Below, piece after piece: positions 8,270 to 15,958 of a DNA stretch of 33,363 nucleotides. The translations under genes were made by a program, and so were the position numbers. The stretch is from Bryobacterales bacterium. GTDB taxonomy: Bacteria > Acidobacteriota > Terriglobia > Bryobacterales > Bryobacteraceae. The DNA lies in assembly GCA_003142185.1 (NCBI GenBank), contig PLOR01000100.1:1-33363 (forward strand), read 5' to 3'. Under the pieces are notes generated by a model, which was not told where the DNA came from, ran no database searches, and worked only from the letters and a program-made list of their open reading frames with translations. Each line of letters begins with the position of its first letter. Position 1 is the stretch's first letter.

Positions 8270-9532
8270 CTGAAAAGGATTCTGTTCGCGACCATCGGGT
8301 CTCTGGGCGATCTGCATCCGTGCCTTGCCTTGGCGCTGGAGCTCCAGCGGCGCGGTCATCGGGTGACGGTCGCCTCCACCGGGTTTTACCGGTCGAAAGT
8401 GGAAGAGTTGGGGATCGGATTCCTCCCGCTGCGTCCCGATTGGGACCCGAACGACCGGGAACTGATCCGCCAATGCGAGGACCTGAAGAGTGGGCCGGAG
8501 GTGCTCTTCCGGAAGCTGGTCCTGCCGCATCTGAGAGACACCTACGACGATCTTCTCTCTGCCGCTGCCGGCGCGGACTTGATGATTGCCGGGGAGCTGG
8601 TTTTTGCCGCGCCACTGGTTGCGGAGAAGCTCGGGTTGCGACGGGGATCGGCGATTCTTTCGCCCGCTTCATTCCTTTCGGCGCATGATCCCACGGTGCT
8701 GGTGAATGTGCCGTGGCTCATCCACGTGCGCAAAGCGGGTTGGCCAGTCTACCGGGCCGCGCTGAACATTGGCCGAATGGGAATCAGGCATTGGTGGGAT
8801 CCGGTGCGGCGCTTGCGCAGGGAGCAGGGACTGCGCGTGGATTGTGACCCGCTATTTCGAGACAAGTTCTCGCCGGATTTGGTATTGGCGCTCTTTTCGT
8901 CCTGCCTGGCCCAGCCGCAACCAGATTGGCCTTCCCATACCGTGCAGCCTGGTTTTGTTTATTTCGACCGGCAGGGTCCGCAGGCGGATTCTTCTTCTCC
9001 GGAGTTGACTGCTTTTCTCGCCTCTGGACCTGCGCCGATCGTTTTCAGCCTGGGTTCCACGGCAGTGCACAATCCGGGCGATTTTTATGAAGCGAGCGTA
9101 GAGGCAACCAAACGCCTGGGTGCCCGCGCGGTGCTGCTGCTGGGATCGAATGCGGCGCCGCAGGTAGGCTCGCCGGAGATTCTGGCGTTGCCGTATGCTC
9201 CGTTCTCCCAAGTCTTTCCTCATGCAGCCGTGATCGTGCATCAGGGCGGGTCGGGAACCATCGGCCAGGCGCTGCTGGCAGGGCGACCCATGCTCATCGT
9301 CCCTTACGGTTGGGACCAGCCTGACAACGCGGCCCGCGTGGAGCGGCTAGGTGTGGGGCTGCATGTGCCGCGGAGCAAATATTCGGCCGGGACCGCAGCA
9401 GCGGCGCTGGAGCGGCTGCTGGGAGATTCGCGTTTTGCTGCGCGGGCGGCGCAGGCTAGTGCGCAAATGCAAGCGGAAGATGGACTGACCGCGGCTTGCG
9501 ATGCGATTGATGCGGTTCTCGCGCACCCGTAG
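8270..9532 (+). CDS. GT1-family glycosyltransferase (UGT/rhamnosyltransferase-like)
   Basis: A 420-residue GT-B fold glycosyltransferase resembling macrolide/sterol glycosyltransferases and RhlB-type rhamnosyltransferases, which move a sugar from a nucleotide donor to a lipid or small-molecule acceptor. The N-terminal acceptor domain begins KRILFATIGSLGDLHPCLAL. The donor-binding motif HQGGSGTIGQALLAGRPMLI is at about residues 324-343, followed by PYGWDQPDNA. The start is unusual: the conserved N-terminus is in frame from 8270 but opens with CTG, and there is no ATG, GTG or TTG between the upstream stop (8252) and TTG at 8330. GGAAGGGG lies 6 nt before the CTG. Starting at 8330 would delete the GSLGDLHP nucleotide-fold strand. 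CTG initiation or an undetected sequence error are the options. No biosynthetic cluster surrounds it. Confidence 0.88.
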   Translation: MKRILFATIGSLGDLHPCLALALELQRRGHRVTVASTGFYRSKVEELGIGFLPLRPDWDPNDRELIRQCEDLKSGPEVLFRKLVLPHLRDTYDDLLSAAAGADLMIAGELVFAAPLVAEKLGLRRGSAILSPASFLSAHDPTVLVNVPWLIHVRKAGWPVYRAALNIGRMGIRHWWDPVRRLRREQGLRVDCDPLFRDKFSPDLVLALFSSCLAQPQPDWPSHTVQPGFVYFDRQGPQADSSSPELTAFLASGPAPIVFSLGSTAVHNPGDFYEASVEATKRLGARAVLLLGSNAAPQVGSPEILALPYAPFSQVFPHAAVIVHQGGSGTIGQALLAGRPMLIVPYGWDQPDNAARVERLGVGLHVPRSKYSAGTAAAALERLLGDSRFAARAAQASAQMQAEDGLTAACDAIDAVLAHP

Positions 9533-10057
9533 GGGACGGGCACCGCCCGGCCCGCGCCCGCTTCACCCTTCAGTCACACGCTACTTTCCCCACTAACTCA
9601 GTCACTTACCCACCGAAACCCTTGACACGCCCTCCATACTTGAATTGGGACTGTGGCGCTAAGCTCCGCTGCTAGTTCTTACTTCGTGGCCACGAAGCGT
9701 TGCACTCAAGTGATACTGAACTTCCGGCGCCCCTGAAAGGCATGCGGGGTCCCCTACGGGCAGGACTCCCGACGGAAGACTTTGAAATTCTGGAATTTCA
9801 TAACTGCCGGCGGAATACGGATAGCTATCATTGCCGCCCGCTCGGATAACAGAGAGTAAGGAACGAATCGACCCGACATTGTCCGCCATCCAGCGGGCTC
9901 ACATCGACGAAGTTTCTGCTCAATTCATGGGGTGGCCGATACGCACGGCGCTAAGTCCGCGAAGCCCGGCCACCCGCAACGCACTTATTTCTTCCCTACC
10001 CGTTCTCCAAGCCCGTGGTGTACCCTGAGGGTCCTGGCATGGCCGCGCCTCACTCGT
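9533..10057. other. Gene-free interval with palindromes
   Basis: This 525-bp gap has lower GC than its surroundings and no ORF I can support; short frames on both strands (for example 9659-9889, minus) have no recognisable content. It contains a perfect 16-bp palindrome CTTCGTGGCCACGAAG at 9682-9697, an inverted pair TGAAATTC/GAATTTCA at 9783-9800, and a hairpin GGGTGGCC/GGCCACCC at 9930-9975. It may be a decayed insertion or carry regulatory sites; nothing here decides it. Confidence 0.4.
9930..9975. repeat. Isolated GGGTGGCC hairpin
   Basis: GGGTGGCC (9930-9937) and GGCCACCC (9968-9975) are perfect inverted complements around a 30-nt centre. No second copy was seen in the window, so it is either a single hairpin or one member of a family found elsewhere. 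Confidence 0.4.
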
Positions 10058-11332
10058 CTATTCGACGATCGCCTGCATCACGGCGTTTTCGAAATCGCGC
10101 TGCACTTGCGCCACCTGCGTCTGGATCATGATCACAGTGACCATTTTTTCCTTCGGGTTGACCCACACCTGCGTGCCGAATGCGCCGTCCCAACCGAAGC
10201 TGCCGTTGGAAACGCGAAGGCCCGCGGCCACGTTATCCTCCACCACTTGCACGATCAAGCCGAAGCCCATCCCATGAGCGGGCCGGCCCAGCTTGCCGTT
10301 GAACATATCGCCGACGTGATTGGAAGCCATCAGCTCCACCGTGCGCGGGCCAAGCAGGCGCTTGCCGTTTAGCTCGCCGCCGTTCAAGAGCATTTGCGCG
10401 AATTGCAGGTAGTCCGCGGCGGTTGACATCAGGCCGCCGCCGCCGCCGAAGTACGTCTTGTTCGAAAAACCATCCTGGTTCGCGTCTTTCTCCAAACCGT
10501 TGGGGCTCTTCCGGTACAGGGTGACGAGGCGCGGCCGGCGGTCGTCGGGCGGATAGAAGAAGGTGTCCTTCATGCCGAGCGGCTCGAAGATGCGGGTTCG
10601 CAGGAATTCGTCATAGGTCTGGCCGGAGACGATTTCCACGATGCGGGAAAGCACTTCAGGGCCGGCCGCGCCACTGTACGCCCACTGCGTTCCGGGCTGG
10701 AAATCGAGCGGGATAGTGGCCAGCTTCGGCACGTAGCTCGCCAAGGTGTCGCCAGGCCCGTGCGGCGCCATCGTCGCCGCCAGTTTTGCGCCAAAGCCGC
10801 CGCTCACCGTACTCACCAGGCCCGATGTGTGCGTGAGCAGGTCCTGGACGGTGATCTCGCGGTTCGCCGGAACCGTGTAGAAATCGAGTGCAGCCGCCGC
10901 GCCAGGCGCCGGCGCCGCGCCTGCGGCCCGCTCGCGCGGCATCGCCACTTTCATGTCGCGGAACTCCGGAAGAAACTTTGAAACCGGATCGTTCAAGCGA
11001 ATCTTGCCCTCTTCCACCAGCATCAGCACGGCCACACCGGTGATCGGCTTGGTCATCGAAGCCAGCCGGAAGATGGTGTCCTTTTCCATCGGCTTCTTCG
11101 ATTCGATGTCCATCAGTCCGTGCGCCTCGAAGTGGACCACCACCCCGCGGCGCGCCACCACGGTGACGGCCCCGCAGATTTCTCCCGCGTCGACGTGGCG
11201 CTGGATCGATTCGTGGATGCGCTTCAAGCGTTCGGTCGACATGCCGGCATCCTCCGGCTTCGCGGCCGGCTGCGCCGCCGCTACCAGCGGCCATGACGAG
11301 ATGACGAGAGCAAGACTTCGGAGTGAGAACAT
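10058..11332 (-). CDS. Exported serine hydrolase, beta-lactamase class C family
   Basis: A 424-residue protein of the beta-lactamase/transpeptidase-like family (Pfam Beta-lactamase, includes EstB esterases and DD-peptidases). A signal peptide covers about residues 1-21 (MFSLRSLALVISSWPLVAAA). The nucleophile motif SxxK is SMTK at 92-95 in the typical context DTIFRLASMTKPITG. The second motif is YSG at about 219-221 in place of the classical YxN. The region GWDGAFGTQVWVNP takes the place of the KTG box, as in esterase-like members. These differences favour an esterase or peptidase over a true beta-lactamase. The ATG at 11332 has GAGGTG 7 nt upstream; the open frame up to 11428 lacks signal-peptide logic. 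It is transcribed divergently from paaK. A broken copy of its 3' end lies at 8131-8174. Confidence 0.92.
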   Translation of the reverse strand: MFSLRSLALVISSWPLVAAAQPAAKPEDAGMSTERLKRIHESIQRHVDAGEICGAVTVVARRGVVVHFEAHGLMDIESKKPMEKDTIFRLASMTKPITGVAVLMLVEEGKIRLNDPVSKFLPEFRDMKVAMPRERAAGAAPAPGAAAALDFYTVPANREITVQDLLTHTSGLVSTVSGGFGAKLAATMAPHGPGDTLASYVPKLATIPLDFQPGTQWAYSGAAGPEVLSRIVEIVSGQTYDEFLRTRIFEPLGMKDTFFYPPDDRRPRLVTLYRKSPNGLEKDANQDGFSNKTYFGGGGGLMSTAADYLQFAQMLLNGGELNGKRLLGPRTVELMASNHVGDMFNGKLGRPAHGMGFGLIVQVVEDNVAAGLRVSNGSFGWDGAFGTQVWVNPKEKMVTVIMIQTQVAQVQRDFENAVMQAIVE

Positions 11333-11422
11333 ATAGTGCACCTCGGTCCATATTATCCGCATGCGGGAGTGAATGGGAGCGCGACCTTCTCGGCTGCGGA
11401 AAACGCGCCCGTAAGCGGGAGT

Positions 11423-11446
11423 TGGCAAGCTGAAGCATGCCCTACC
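11423..11446. repeat. Family D short repeat
   Basis: TTGGCAAGCTGAAGCATGCCCTACC, the reverse-orientation equivalent of the copy at 5779-5802. It lies in the 147-bp gap between the divergent serine hydrolase and paaK genes. Confidence 0.6.
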
Positions 11447-11479
11447 CGCTAGTTGTTAACATATCGGCTTCGTGATCCC

Positions 11480-12823
11480 ATGAACACTGTGACCGCCCTA
11501 TCGACCGGCGCAGCTCCGTTTCAGCCGGAAAGCGCGCCGGACTATCTGCCAGCCGCGATCCTGCGGGAGTTGCAGCTCGGCCGGCTGCGCAGCATCGTCG
11601 AGCGGGCTTGGTCGGCCGTGCCGCTGCACCGTTCGCGCATGAAGGAGCGCGGCATCGAGCCCGGCGATTTGCAGAGTCTCGAAGACATCGCCGCCTTGCC
11701 GTTTACCACCAAGGCCGATCTGCGCGACACGTATCCCTTCGGCCTGTTTGCCAGTCCGATGCAGGATATCGTGCGCCTGCATGCGTCGAGCGGCACCACC
11801 GGCAAGCCGATCGTGGTGGCGTACACGCGCGAGGATGTGGATGTCTGGACCTCGGTGATGGTGCGCAGTTTCGCCACCTGCGGGCTGCACGCCGGCGACA
11901 TCGTGCAGAATGCGTATGGCTATGGCCTTTTCACCGGCGGCCTGGGCGCGCATTATGGAGCGGAAGGTCTGGGCGCCACGGTGATCCCCATTTCGGGCGG
12001 AAACACCGATCGCCAGATCATGGTGATGCGCGATTTCGGCGTCACCGCTATCTGCTCGACGCCCAGTTACTTTCTGCACTTGGTCGAGCGCGCCGGCCAG
12101 CTTGGAGTGGATATTCGCGCACTGCCCCTGCGCGCGGGCGTCTTCGGCGCCGAACCGTGGACTGCATCCATGCGCAAGCGCATCGAGAGCGCATCCGGCA
12201 TCCAGGCGTTCGACATTTACGGGCTGTCGGAAATCATCGGGCCGGGCGTGGCAGTCGAGTGTCCGCACCAGGACGGGCTGCACATCTTCGAGGATCACTT
12301 CTACCCGGAAATCGTGGACCCGGAAACCGGCCGCGCGCTGCCGGAGGGCGAAGAGGGCGAGCTGGTGCTGACCACGCTCTCGAAGCTCGCCATGCCGATG
12401 ATCCGCTATCGGACGCGCGACATCACCGCGCTGATGCCGGGCGTCTGTCCCTGCGGGCGATCGCTGCGGCGGATGCGGCGGATCGGGCGCCGCAGCGACG
12501 ACATGCTGATTGTGCGCGGCGTCAACGTATTCCCGTCCCAGGTGGAAGCGGCGCTGCTCGAAGTGGAAGGCACGCTGCCGCATTACCAGATCATCCTCAC
12601 CTGCGAGCAAGGCCTGGATCAGATCGAGGTCCAAGTCGAGGTGACGCCGGAGATGTTCAGCGACCAGATCGGGGTGCTGGAACGGCTGAACCAGCGGATT
12701 TCGGACTCGCTCGAACACGTGCTGGGAATCCGCGCGCAGGTGACGCTGGTCGAACCTCTCACCATTCAGCGCAGCGAAGGAAAGGCCCGGCGGGTGATCG
12801 ACCGGCGTACGGTGCAGCCATGA
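11480..12823 (+). CDS. paaK: Phenylacetate-CoA ligase PaaK family
   Basis: A 447-residue AMP-forming ligase that converts phenylacetate (or a related aryl acid) to its CoA thioester, the entry step of aerobic phenylacetate breakdown. The P-loop is SSGTTGKPIVVAYT at about residues 103-116. YGLSEIIGPGVAVEC, YRTRDIT, the Cys-containing CPCGR and GRRSDDMLIVRGVNVFPSQVE follow in the family order, with the catalytic lysine in the closing QRSEGKARRVIDRR. The ATG at 11480 keeps the normal family length; the frame opens at 11453. The stop TGA overlaps the start of the next gene (ATGA), so the two are translationally coupled. No paaABCDE ring-oxidation genes are nearby, so a role in scavenging or in activating another aryl acid, such as indoleacetate, is also possible. 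Confidence 0.93.
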   Translation: MNTVTALSTGAAPFQPESAPDYLPAAILRELQLGRLRSIVERAWSAVPLHRSRMKERGIEPGDLQSLEDIAALPFTTKADLRDTYPFGLFASPMQDIVRLHASSGTTGKPIVVAYTREDVDVWTSVMVRSFATCGLHAGDIVQNAYGYGLFTGGLGAHYGAEGLGATVIPISGGNTDRQIMVMRDFGVTAICSTPSYFLHLVERAGQLGVDIRALPLRAGVFGAEPWTASMRKRIESASGIQAFDIYGLSEIIGPGVAVECPHQDGLHIFEDHFYPEIVDPETGRALPEGEEGELVLTTLSKLAMPMIRYRTRDITALMPGVCPCGRSLRRMRRIGRRSDDMLIVRGVNVFPSQVEAALLEVEGTLPHYQIILTCEQGLDQIEVQVEVTPEMFSDQIGVLERLNQRISDSLEHVLGIRAQVTLVEPLTIQRSEGKARRVIDRRTVQP

Positions 12824-13251
12824 AACTTCACCAGCTTTCCGTTTTTTCCGAGAACAAGCCAGGCCACGTCGTCGCGCCGTGCCGCCTGCTGGCCCAGGAA
12901 GGTATCGATATCCGCGCGCTGTCGCTGGCCGATACCGAGCGCTTCGGCATCCTGCGCATGATCGTTTCGGACTGGCGGCGGGCCAAGGATCTGCTCGAAC
13001 AATCGGGCTCGGTGGTGAAGATTACCGAGGTGCTGGCCGTCGAAGTGCCGGACCATCCCGGCGGCCTGGCCGACGTTCTCGAAGCCTTTATTGGCACCCC
13101 GATCAATATCGAGTACATGTACGCGTTTCCCTTCGTGCGCGGCGAAAAAGCGGTGCTGATTTTCCGCTTCGATCAACCCGATGCCGCGATCGAGCGCCTG
13201 CAAGAGCGCGGTTTCCAGGTGCTCTCGATCGGTGCGCTGGAAGAGAGATAG
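12820..13251 (+). CDS. Tandem ACT-domain protein
   Basis: A 143-residue protein of two ACT domains. The first (about residues 3-67, LHQLSVFSENKPGHVVAPCRLL) and the second (about 72-141, VLAVEVPDHPGGLADVLEAF) each start with the strand-loop pattern that binds amino acids or similar ligands. Short double-ACT proteins are commonly encoded next to paaK-type ligases, where they probably sense an aromatic acid or amino acid, but their role has not been established to my knowledge. The ATG overlaps the paaK stop by 4 nt (ATGA). The last 20 codons are duplicated 763 bp downstream (13951-14017), after the XRE gene. The gene ends close to a long family E repeat. Confidence 0.88.
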   Translation: MKLHQLSVFSENKPGHVVAPCRLLAQEGIDIRALSLADTERFGILRMIVSDWRRAKDLLEQSGSVVKITEVLAVEVPDHPGGLADVLEAFIGTPINIEYMYAFPFVRGEKAVLIFRFDQPDAAIERLQERGFQVLSIGALEER

Positions 13252-13325
13252 CGCGTGGCGCGGCGGGCGCTTTTGCCGGCCGGCCGATTTCGGGTGTGCG
13301 ACGTGGAAGTGGGAGCTCGGCGCCT

Positions 13326-13476
13326 GGCTTTGTATCAGGGCACCGGCTTCAGCCGTGCCATAGCACATCGGTAGCCAAAGGCTTTAGCCGCTGGGTTTTC
13401 CTGCGGGCGCAGGGGCTGAAGCCCAGGTTTCTTGCGATCCTTCGGCACGGCTGAAGCCGTGCCCTGATACGAAGCC
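13326..13476. repeat. Family E long inverted repeat
   Basis: The left arm 13326-13359 begins GGCTTTGTATCAGGGCACCG and the right arm 13444-13476 is its near complement (GGCACGGCTGAAGCCGTGCC, then CTGATACGAAGCC). The central part carries two further small hairpins (GGCTTTAGCC, GGGGCTGAAGCCC). It fills most of the gap between the ACT-domain gene and the XRE gene (13252-13615). A partial copy is at the left window edge. Confidence 0.75.
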
Positions 13477-13615
13477 TCCTGAAAGAGAAGCCTTGCATAC
13501 CGCTACGCTCGGATTCGAGCGAATTCATTAGTAATGGATGGTTTCACCATTCCTCGGTCGCGCGCCTGCCGATTTCTTCCTCCCTGTGCCTCGTTCGCGA
13601 TATCCTAAAACTGGG

Positions 13616-13942
13616 ATGAACGGTGGAAGAATTGTGCGGAGTTCGGGGAATGTATTCGCCGACCTCGGCTTTGCGGACGCCGGTGAACGGCAGACGAAGG
13701 TCCGCCTGGCCATGGCGATCAACGAAGTCCTGCACCGCCGCGGGTTATCGCAGGGAAAGGCAGCGGAGTTGTTGGGCATCAACCAGCCGAAAGTCTCGGC
13801 TCTTTCGAAATATCGTTTGGAAGGCTTCTCCGTGGAGCGCTTGATGCGATTGCTCACGTCCCTCAACCAGGACGTTGAGATCGTCATCCGCAACAGACCA
13901 CGGGCCCGGCGGCCGGGCAGGGTTTCTGTGACCGCGGCGTGA
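13616..13942 (+). CDS. Orphan XRE-family helix-turn-helix regulator (HigA-like)
   Basis: A 108-residue DNA-binding protein. The helix-turn-helix spans about residues 27-80: KVRLAMAINEVLHRRGLSQG-KAAELLGINQPKVSALSK, with the recognition helix around INQPKVSALS. It resembles the HTH_37 group of XRE regulators, whose members are usually the antitoxin or co-repressor partner of a RelE/HigB-type toxin (Gp49-like). No toxin gene is present on either side: the 364 bp upstream hold a repeat and the next gene downstream is on the other strand. It may be a solitary antitoxin or an unrelated regulator. TATCCT at 13601-13606 could be a -10 box. A 61-bp copy of the ACT gene 3' end flanks this gene on both sides, a sign that it arrived by insertion or local duplication. 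Confidence 0.8.
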   Translation: MNGGRIVRSSGNVFADLGFADAGERQTKVRLAMAINEVLHRRGLSQGKAAELLGINQPKVSALSKYRLEGFSVERLMRLLTSLNQDVEIVIRNRPRARRPGRVSVTAA

Positions 13943-13950
13943 CGGGCCCG

Positions 13951-14017
13951 TGCCGCGCGCCTGCAGGAGCGCGGTTTCCAGGTGCTCTCGAGCGGCGCGC
14001 TGGAAGAGAGATAGCGC
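13951..14017 (+). pseudogene. Duplicated 3' end of the tandem-ACT gene
   Basis: Positions 13957-14017 match 13194-13254 at 58 of 61 bases, and weaker identity (TGCCGC) extends to 13951 after a 6-nt gap. Translated in the frame of the XRE gene, directly after its TGA, it reads AARLQERGFQVLSSGALEER and a TAG. Compared with the original, two differences are silent and one changes Ile to Ser. It has no start of its own and is best read as a gene fragment. Confidence 0.85.
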
Positions 14018-14021
14018 TGGT

Positions 14022-14086
14022 TTGGCAGGCGAAAGCGCCTGCCCCACCTTCGGCGGCAAAGTGGGACAGGCGCTTCCGCCTGTCAA
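14022..14086. repeat. Family C double-hairpin repeat, copy C2
   Basis: The left arm 14022-14047 (TTGGCAGGCGAAAGCGCCTG...) pairs with the right arm 14061-14086 with three differences. The right hairpin reads GACAGGCG/CGCCTGTC where other arms read GGCAGGCG/CGCCTGCC: both sides of the stem have changed together. The last bases (GTCAA) supply the stop codon of the minus-strand zinc-finger gene. Confidence 0.8.
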
Positions 14087-14433
14087 CTTTCGGCACCTTG
14101 ATCTTGGTCTTCCGATTCCAGGTCGTCTTCTAGTACCCTGCTGCATACCGCCAGGCACCCTTCGCAAATGAGCGCCTCTGGCGGATTGCCGGGAGCGGGG
14201 ACCAACTTCTCCACGTCTGGCCCTCTATGGCAGAATGAGCATCCCGGTGCGTTGACGGGACGGTGCCCGGAGGGCGCCGGCAGTCCAGCCAAGGCGGTTG
14301 TGCATCGCGCGACACACTGATAACAGATGTAGGCCCTGGAGTAGTCTGCGGGCGAGGATATCAGCGTCTGAAGGGACCCCTCCTCCCCGCAGAACGAACA
14401 TCGCAGCTCTTTCGAAGCGCGCCGGCCACCCAC
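14083..14433 (-). CDS. Small protein with two ClpX-type C4 zinc fingers
   Basis: A 116-residue protein made almost entirely of two zinc-binding domains like the N-terminal domain of ClpX. Finger 1: C12-x2-C15 (RCSFCGEE) and C37-x2-C40 (YICYQCVARC). Finger 2: C65-x2-C68 (GCSFCHRG) and C90-x2-C93 (LICEGCLAVC). In ClpX this domain dimerises and recognises substrates and adaptors. Here the AAA+ ATPase is absent and the domain is doubled, so the protein might compete with or dock to ClpX, or act alone as a protein-binding module; this is inference. The start is a GTG 9 nt after the stop of the APC permease, so it is the last gene of that operon. The tail is acidic (LEDDLESEDQDQGAES), and its stop codon lies in a repeat. 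Confidence 0.8.
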   Translation of the reverse strand: MGGRRASKELRCSFCGEEGSLQTLISSPADYSRAYICYQCVARCTTALAGLPAPSGHRPVNAPGCSFCHRGPDVEKLVPAPGNPPEALICEGCLAVCSRVLEDDLESEDQDQGAES

Positions 14434-14442
14434 AACTGAATT

Positions 14443-15933
14443 CTACAGCGGATGGCGCGTCCGGCGAATGGACTTCAGCGCCGCGTACACCGCCCCGCCC
14501 ATGATGACGATCACCAAGCCGGGCCACGTGGTCGCCGGCCGGTATGCGAAGAGGATCAGCAGCACCACCGATCCGCCTAGAATGTACGCCGCCGGCAGCA
14601 CCGGATAGCCCCACACGCGGTAAGGGCGTTCCGCATTGGGCCGCGTCCGCCGCAAACGGAACACTGCTGCGATGGTCAGGATGTAGAACAGCAGCGCCGC
14701 TGAAATCACCCAGTCGAGTAAGTTGCTGTATAGGTTCCCGTAATGCTGCGTAACTGGGTTGTAAGTGCGCGGCAGCACCAGCACGGCGGCCCAGATGCCC
14801 TGCGCCGTGAGACCCCAGGCCGGCACGTGCGCGCGGTTCAGCACGCCGGCCGGCGCGAAGAACAAGCCGTCCTTGGCCATCGCGTAATATCCGCGCGCGC
14901 CCGCCAGCACCAGGCTGTTGACGCAACCGAAGGTGGCGACCATGATGGCGGCCGCCATCAGCACCGGGCCGTAACCGGGGAAGAGTTTTTCGAGCATGGC
15001 GGTGGCGACGCGGTCGGATGGAGCGTGCTGAATTTCGGGAAAAGAGAGCACAGCCATGTACGCCAGGTTGACCAGCAGATACAGCCCGACCACTGCCGAG
15101 CACCCCAGCGCCAGCGCCAGCGGAAGATTGCGCTTGGGATTGCGCACTTCGCCCGCCACCATGGTGATGTCGTGCCAGGCATCGGCCGCGAACAGCGATC
15201 CCGATTGCGCCACCGAAATCGCCACCACCAGGCCGAAGATGCTAGCCGCCGGCACGCCCAGCGCCGGATCGAAGGCGCCGAGGCGGAACGCGTGCGTGAA
15301 ATTCGTATGCACCGCGGCGGCGTTCCATCCCAGTGCCAGGCCCACCACGACCAGCGCGCCCAGCGCTAGCGTCTTGGCCGAGGTGAAAATGGTCTGGACA
15401 ATTTTGCCGTATTCGAGGCCGCGCGTGTTGGTCCAGGTGAGCAGTGCGATGACGCCGATGGCCACTGCCTGCGCCGTGGAAAGCGAAAACGCGTAACCCG
15501 TCGAGATGTGGATCGGCCGGACCAGGTAGTGGTCCTCCGCCACCACCGGAAGCACGATGGAAGAAAAACGTGCGAACGCCACTGCTACCGCCGCGATGGT
15601 CCCGGTCTGGATCACGGTGAAAAAGGTCCAGCCGTAAAGAAAACCCCACAGCGGCGAAAAGGCCTCGCGCAAGTAAATGTACATGCCGCCCGCCTGCGGC
15701 ATCATGGCGGCCAACTCGCCATAGGAAAGCGCCGCCGCGACCGTCAGAGCGCCGGTGAGCACCCATGCCATCAGCATCCAACCGGGGCTGCCGATGAGGC
15801 GCGACATGTCGGCCGAAACGATGAAGATCCCCGAGCCGATCATCACCGAGATCACCACGAGCGTGGAATCGAACAGGCCCAGGCCTTGCACAAATTGCTG
15901 TTCCGGCTGCTTCGCGGCGATGGGTTGGCTCAT
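14443..15933 (-). CDS. APC-superfamily amino acid permease
   Basis: A 496-residue membrane transporter of the amino acid-polyamine-organocation superfamily, with about 12 hydrophobic segments. The first segment carries the family's substrate-binding loop (VVISVMIGSGIFIVSADMSR), and the region GWMLMAWVLTGALTVAAALSYGELAAMMPQAGG is typical of LAT/cationic amino acid type members. It most likely imports or exchanges amino acids by a cation-coupled mechanism; specificity is not readable. The ATG at 15933 follows AAGAGA by about 8 nt; the frame runs open to 16095, inside the upstream gene. It starts 25 nt after the GT2 gene ends and is followed 9 nt later by the zinc-finger gene, which suggests one transcript. 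Confidence 0.92.
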   Translation of the reverse strand: MSQPIAAKQPEQQFVQGLGLFDSTLVVISVMIGSGIFIVSADMSRLIGSPGWMLMAWVLTGALTVAAALSYGELAAMMPQAGGMYIYLREAFSPLWGFLYGWTFFTVIQTGTIAAVAVAFARFSSIVLPVVAEDHYLVRPIHISTGYAFSLSTAQAVAIGVIALLTWTNTRGLEYGKIVQTIFTSAKTLALGALVVVGLALGWNAAAVHTNFTHAFRLGAFDPALGVPAASIFGLVVAISVAQSGSLFAADAWHDITMVAGEVRNPKRNLPLALALGCSAVVGLYLLVNLAYMAVLSFPEIQHAPSDRVATAMLEKLFPGYGPVLMAAAIMVATFGCVNSLVLAGARGYYAMAKDGLFFAPAGVLNRAHVPAWGLTAQGIWAAVLVLPRTYNPVTQHYGNLYSNLLDWVISAALLFYILTIAAVFRLRRTRPNAERPYRVWGYPVLPAAYILGGSVVLLILFAYRPATTWPGLVIVIMGGAVYAALKSIRRTRHPL

Positions 15934-15958
15934 TTTTTGATCTCTTGCCGGCGCGCGC

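Noticed and set aside
9659-9889. 76-codon minus-strand frame in the gene-free interval
   Set aside because: No recognisable domain, no ribosome-binding site, and it spans palindromic sequence; not enough to call a gene.
10058-11332. Serine hydrolase considered as a beta-lactamase resistance gene
   Set aside because: YSG replaces YxN and no KTG box is seen, which fits esterase/peptidase members; resistance cannot be claimed.
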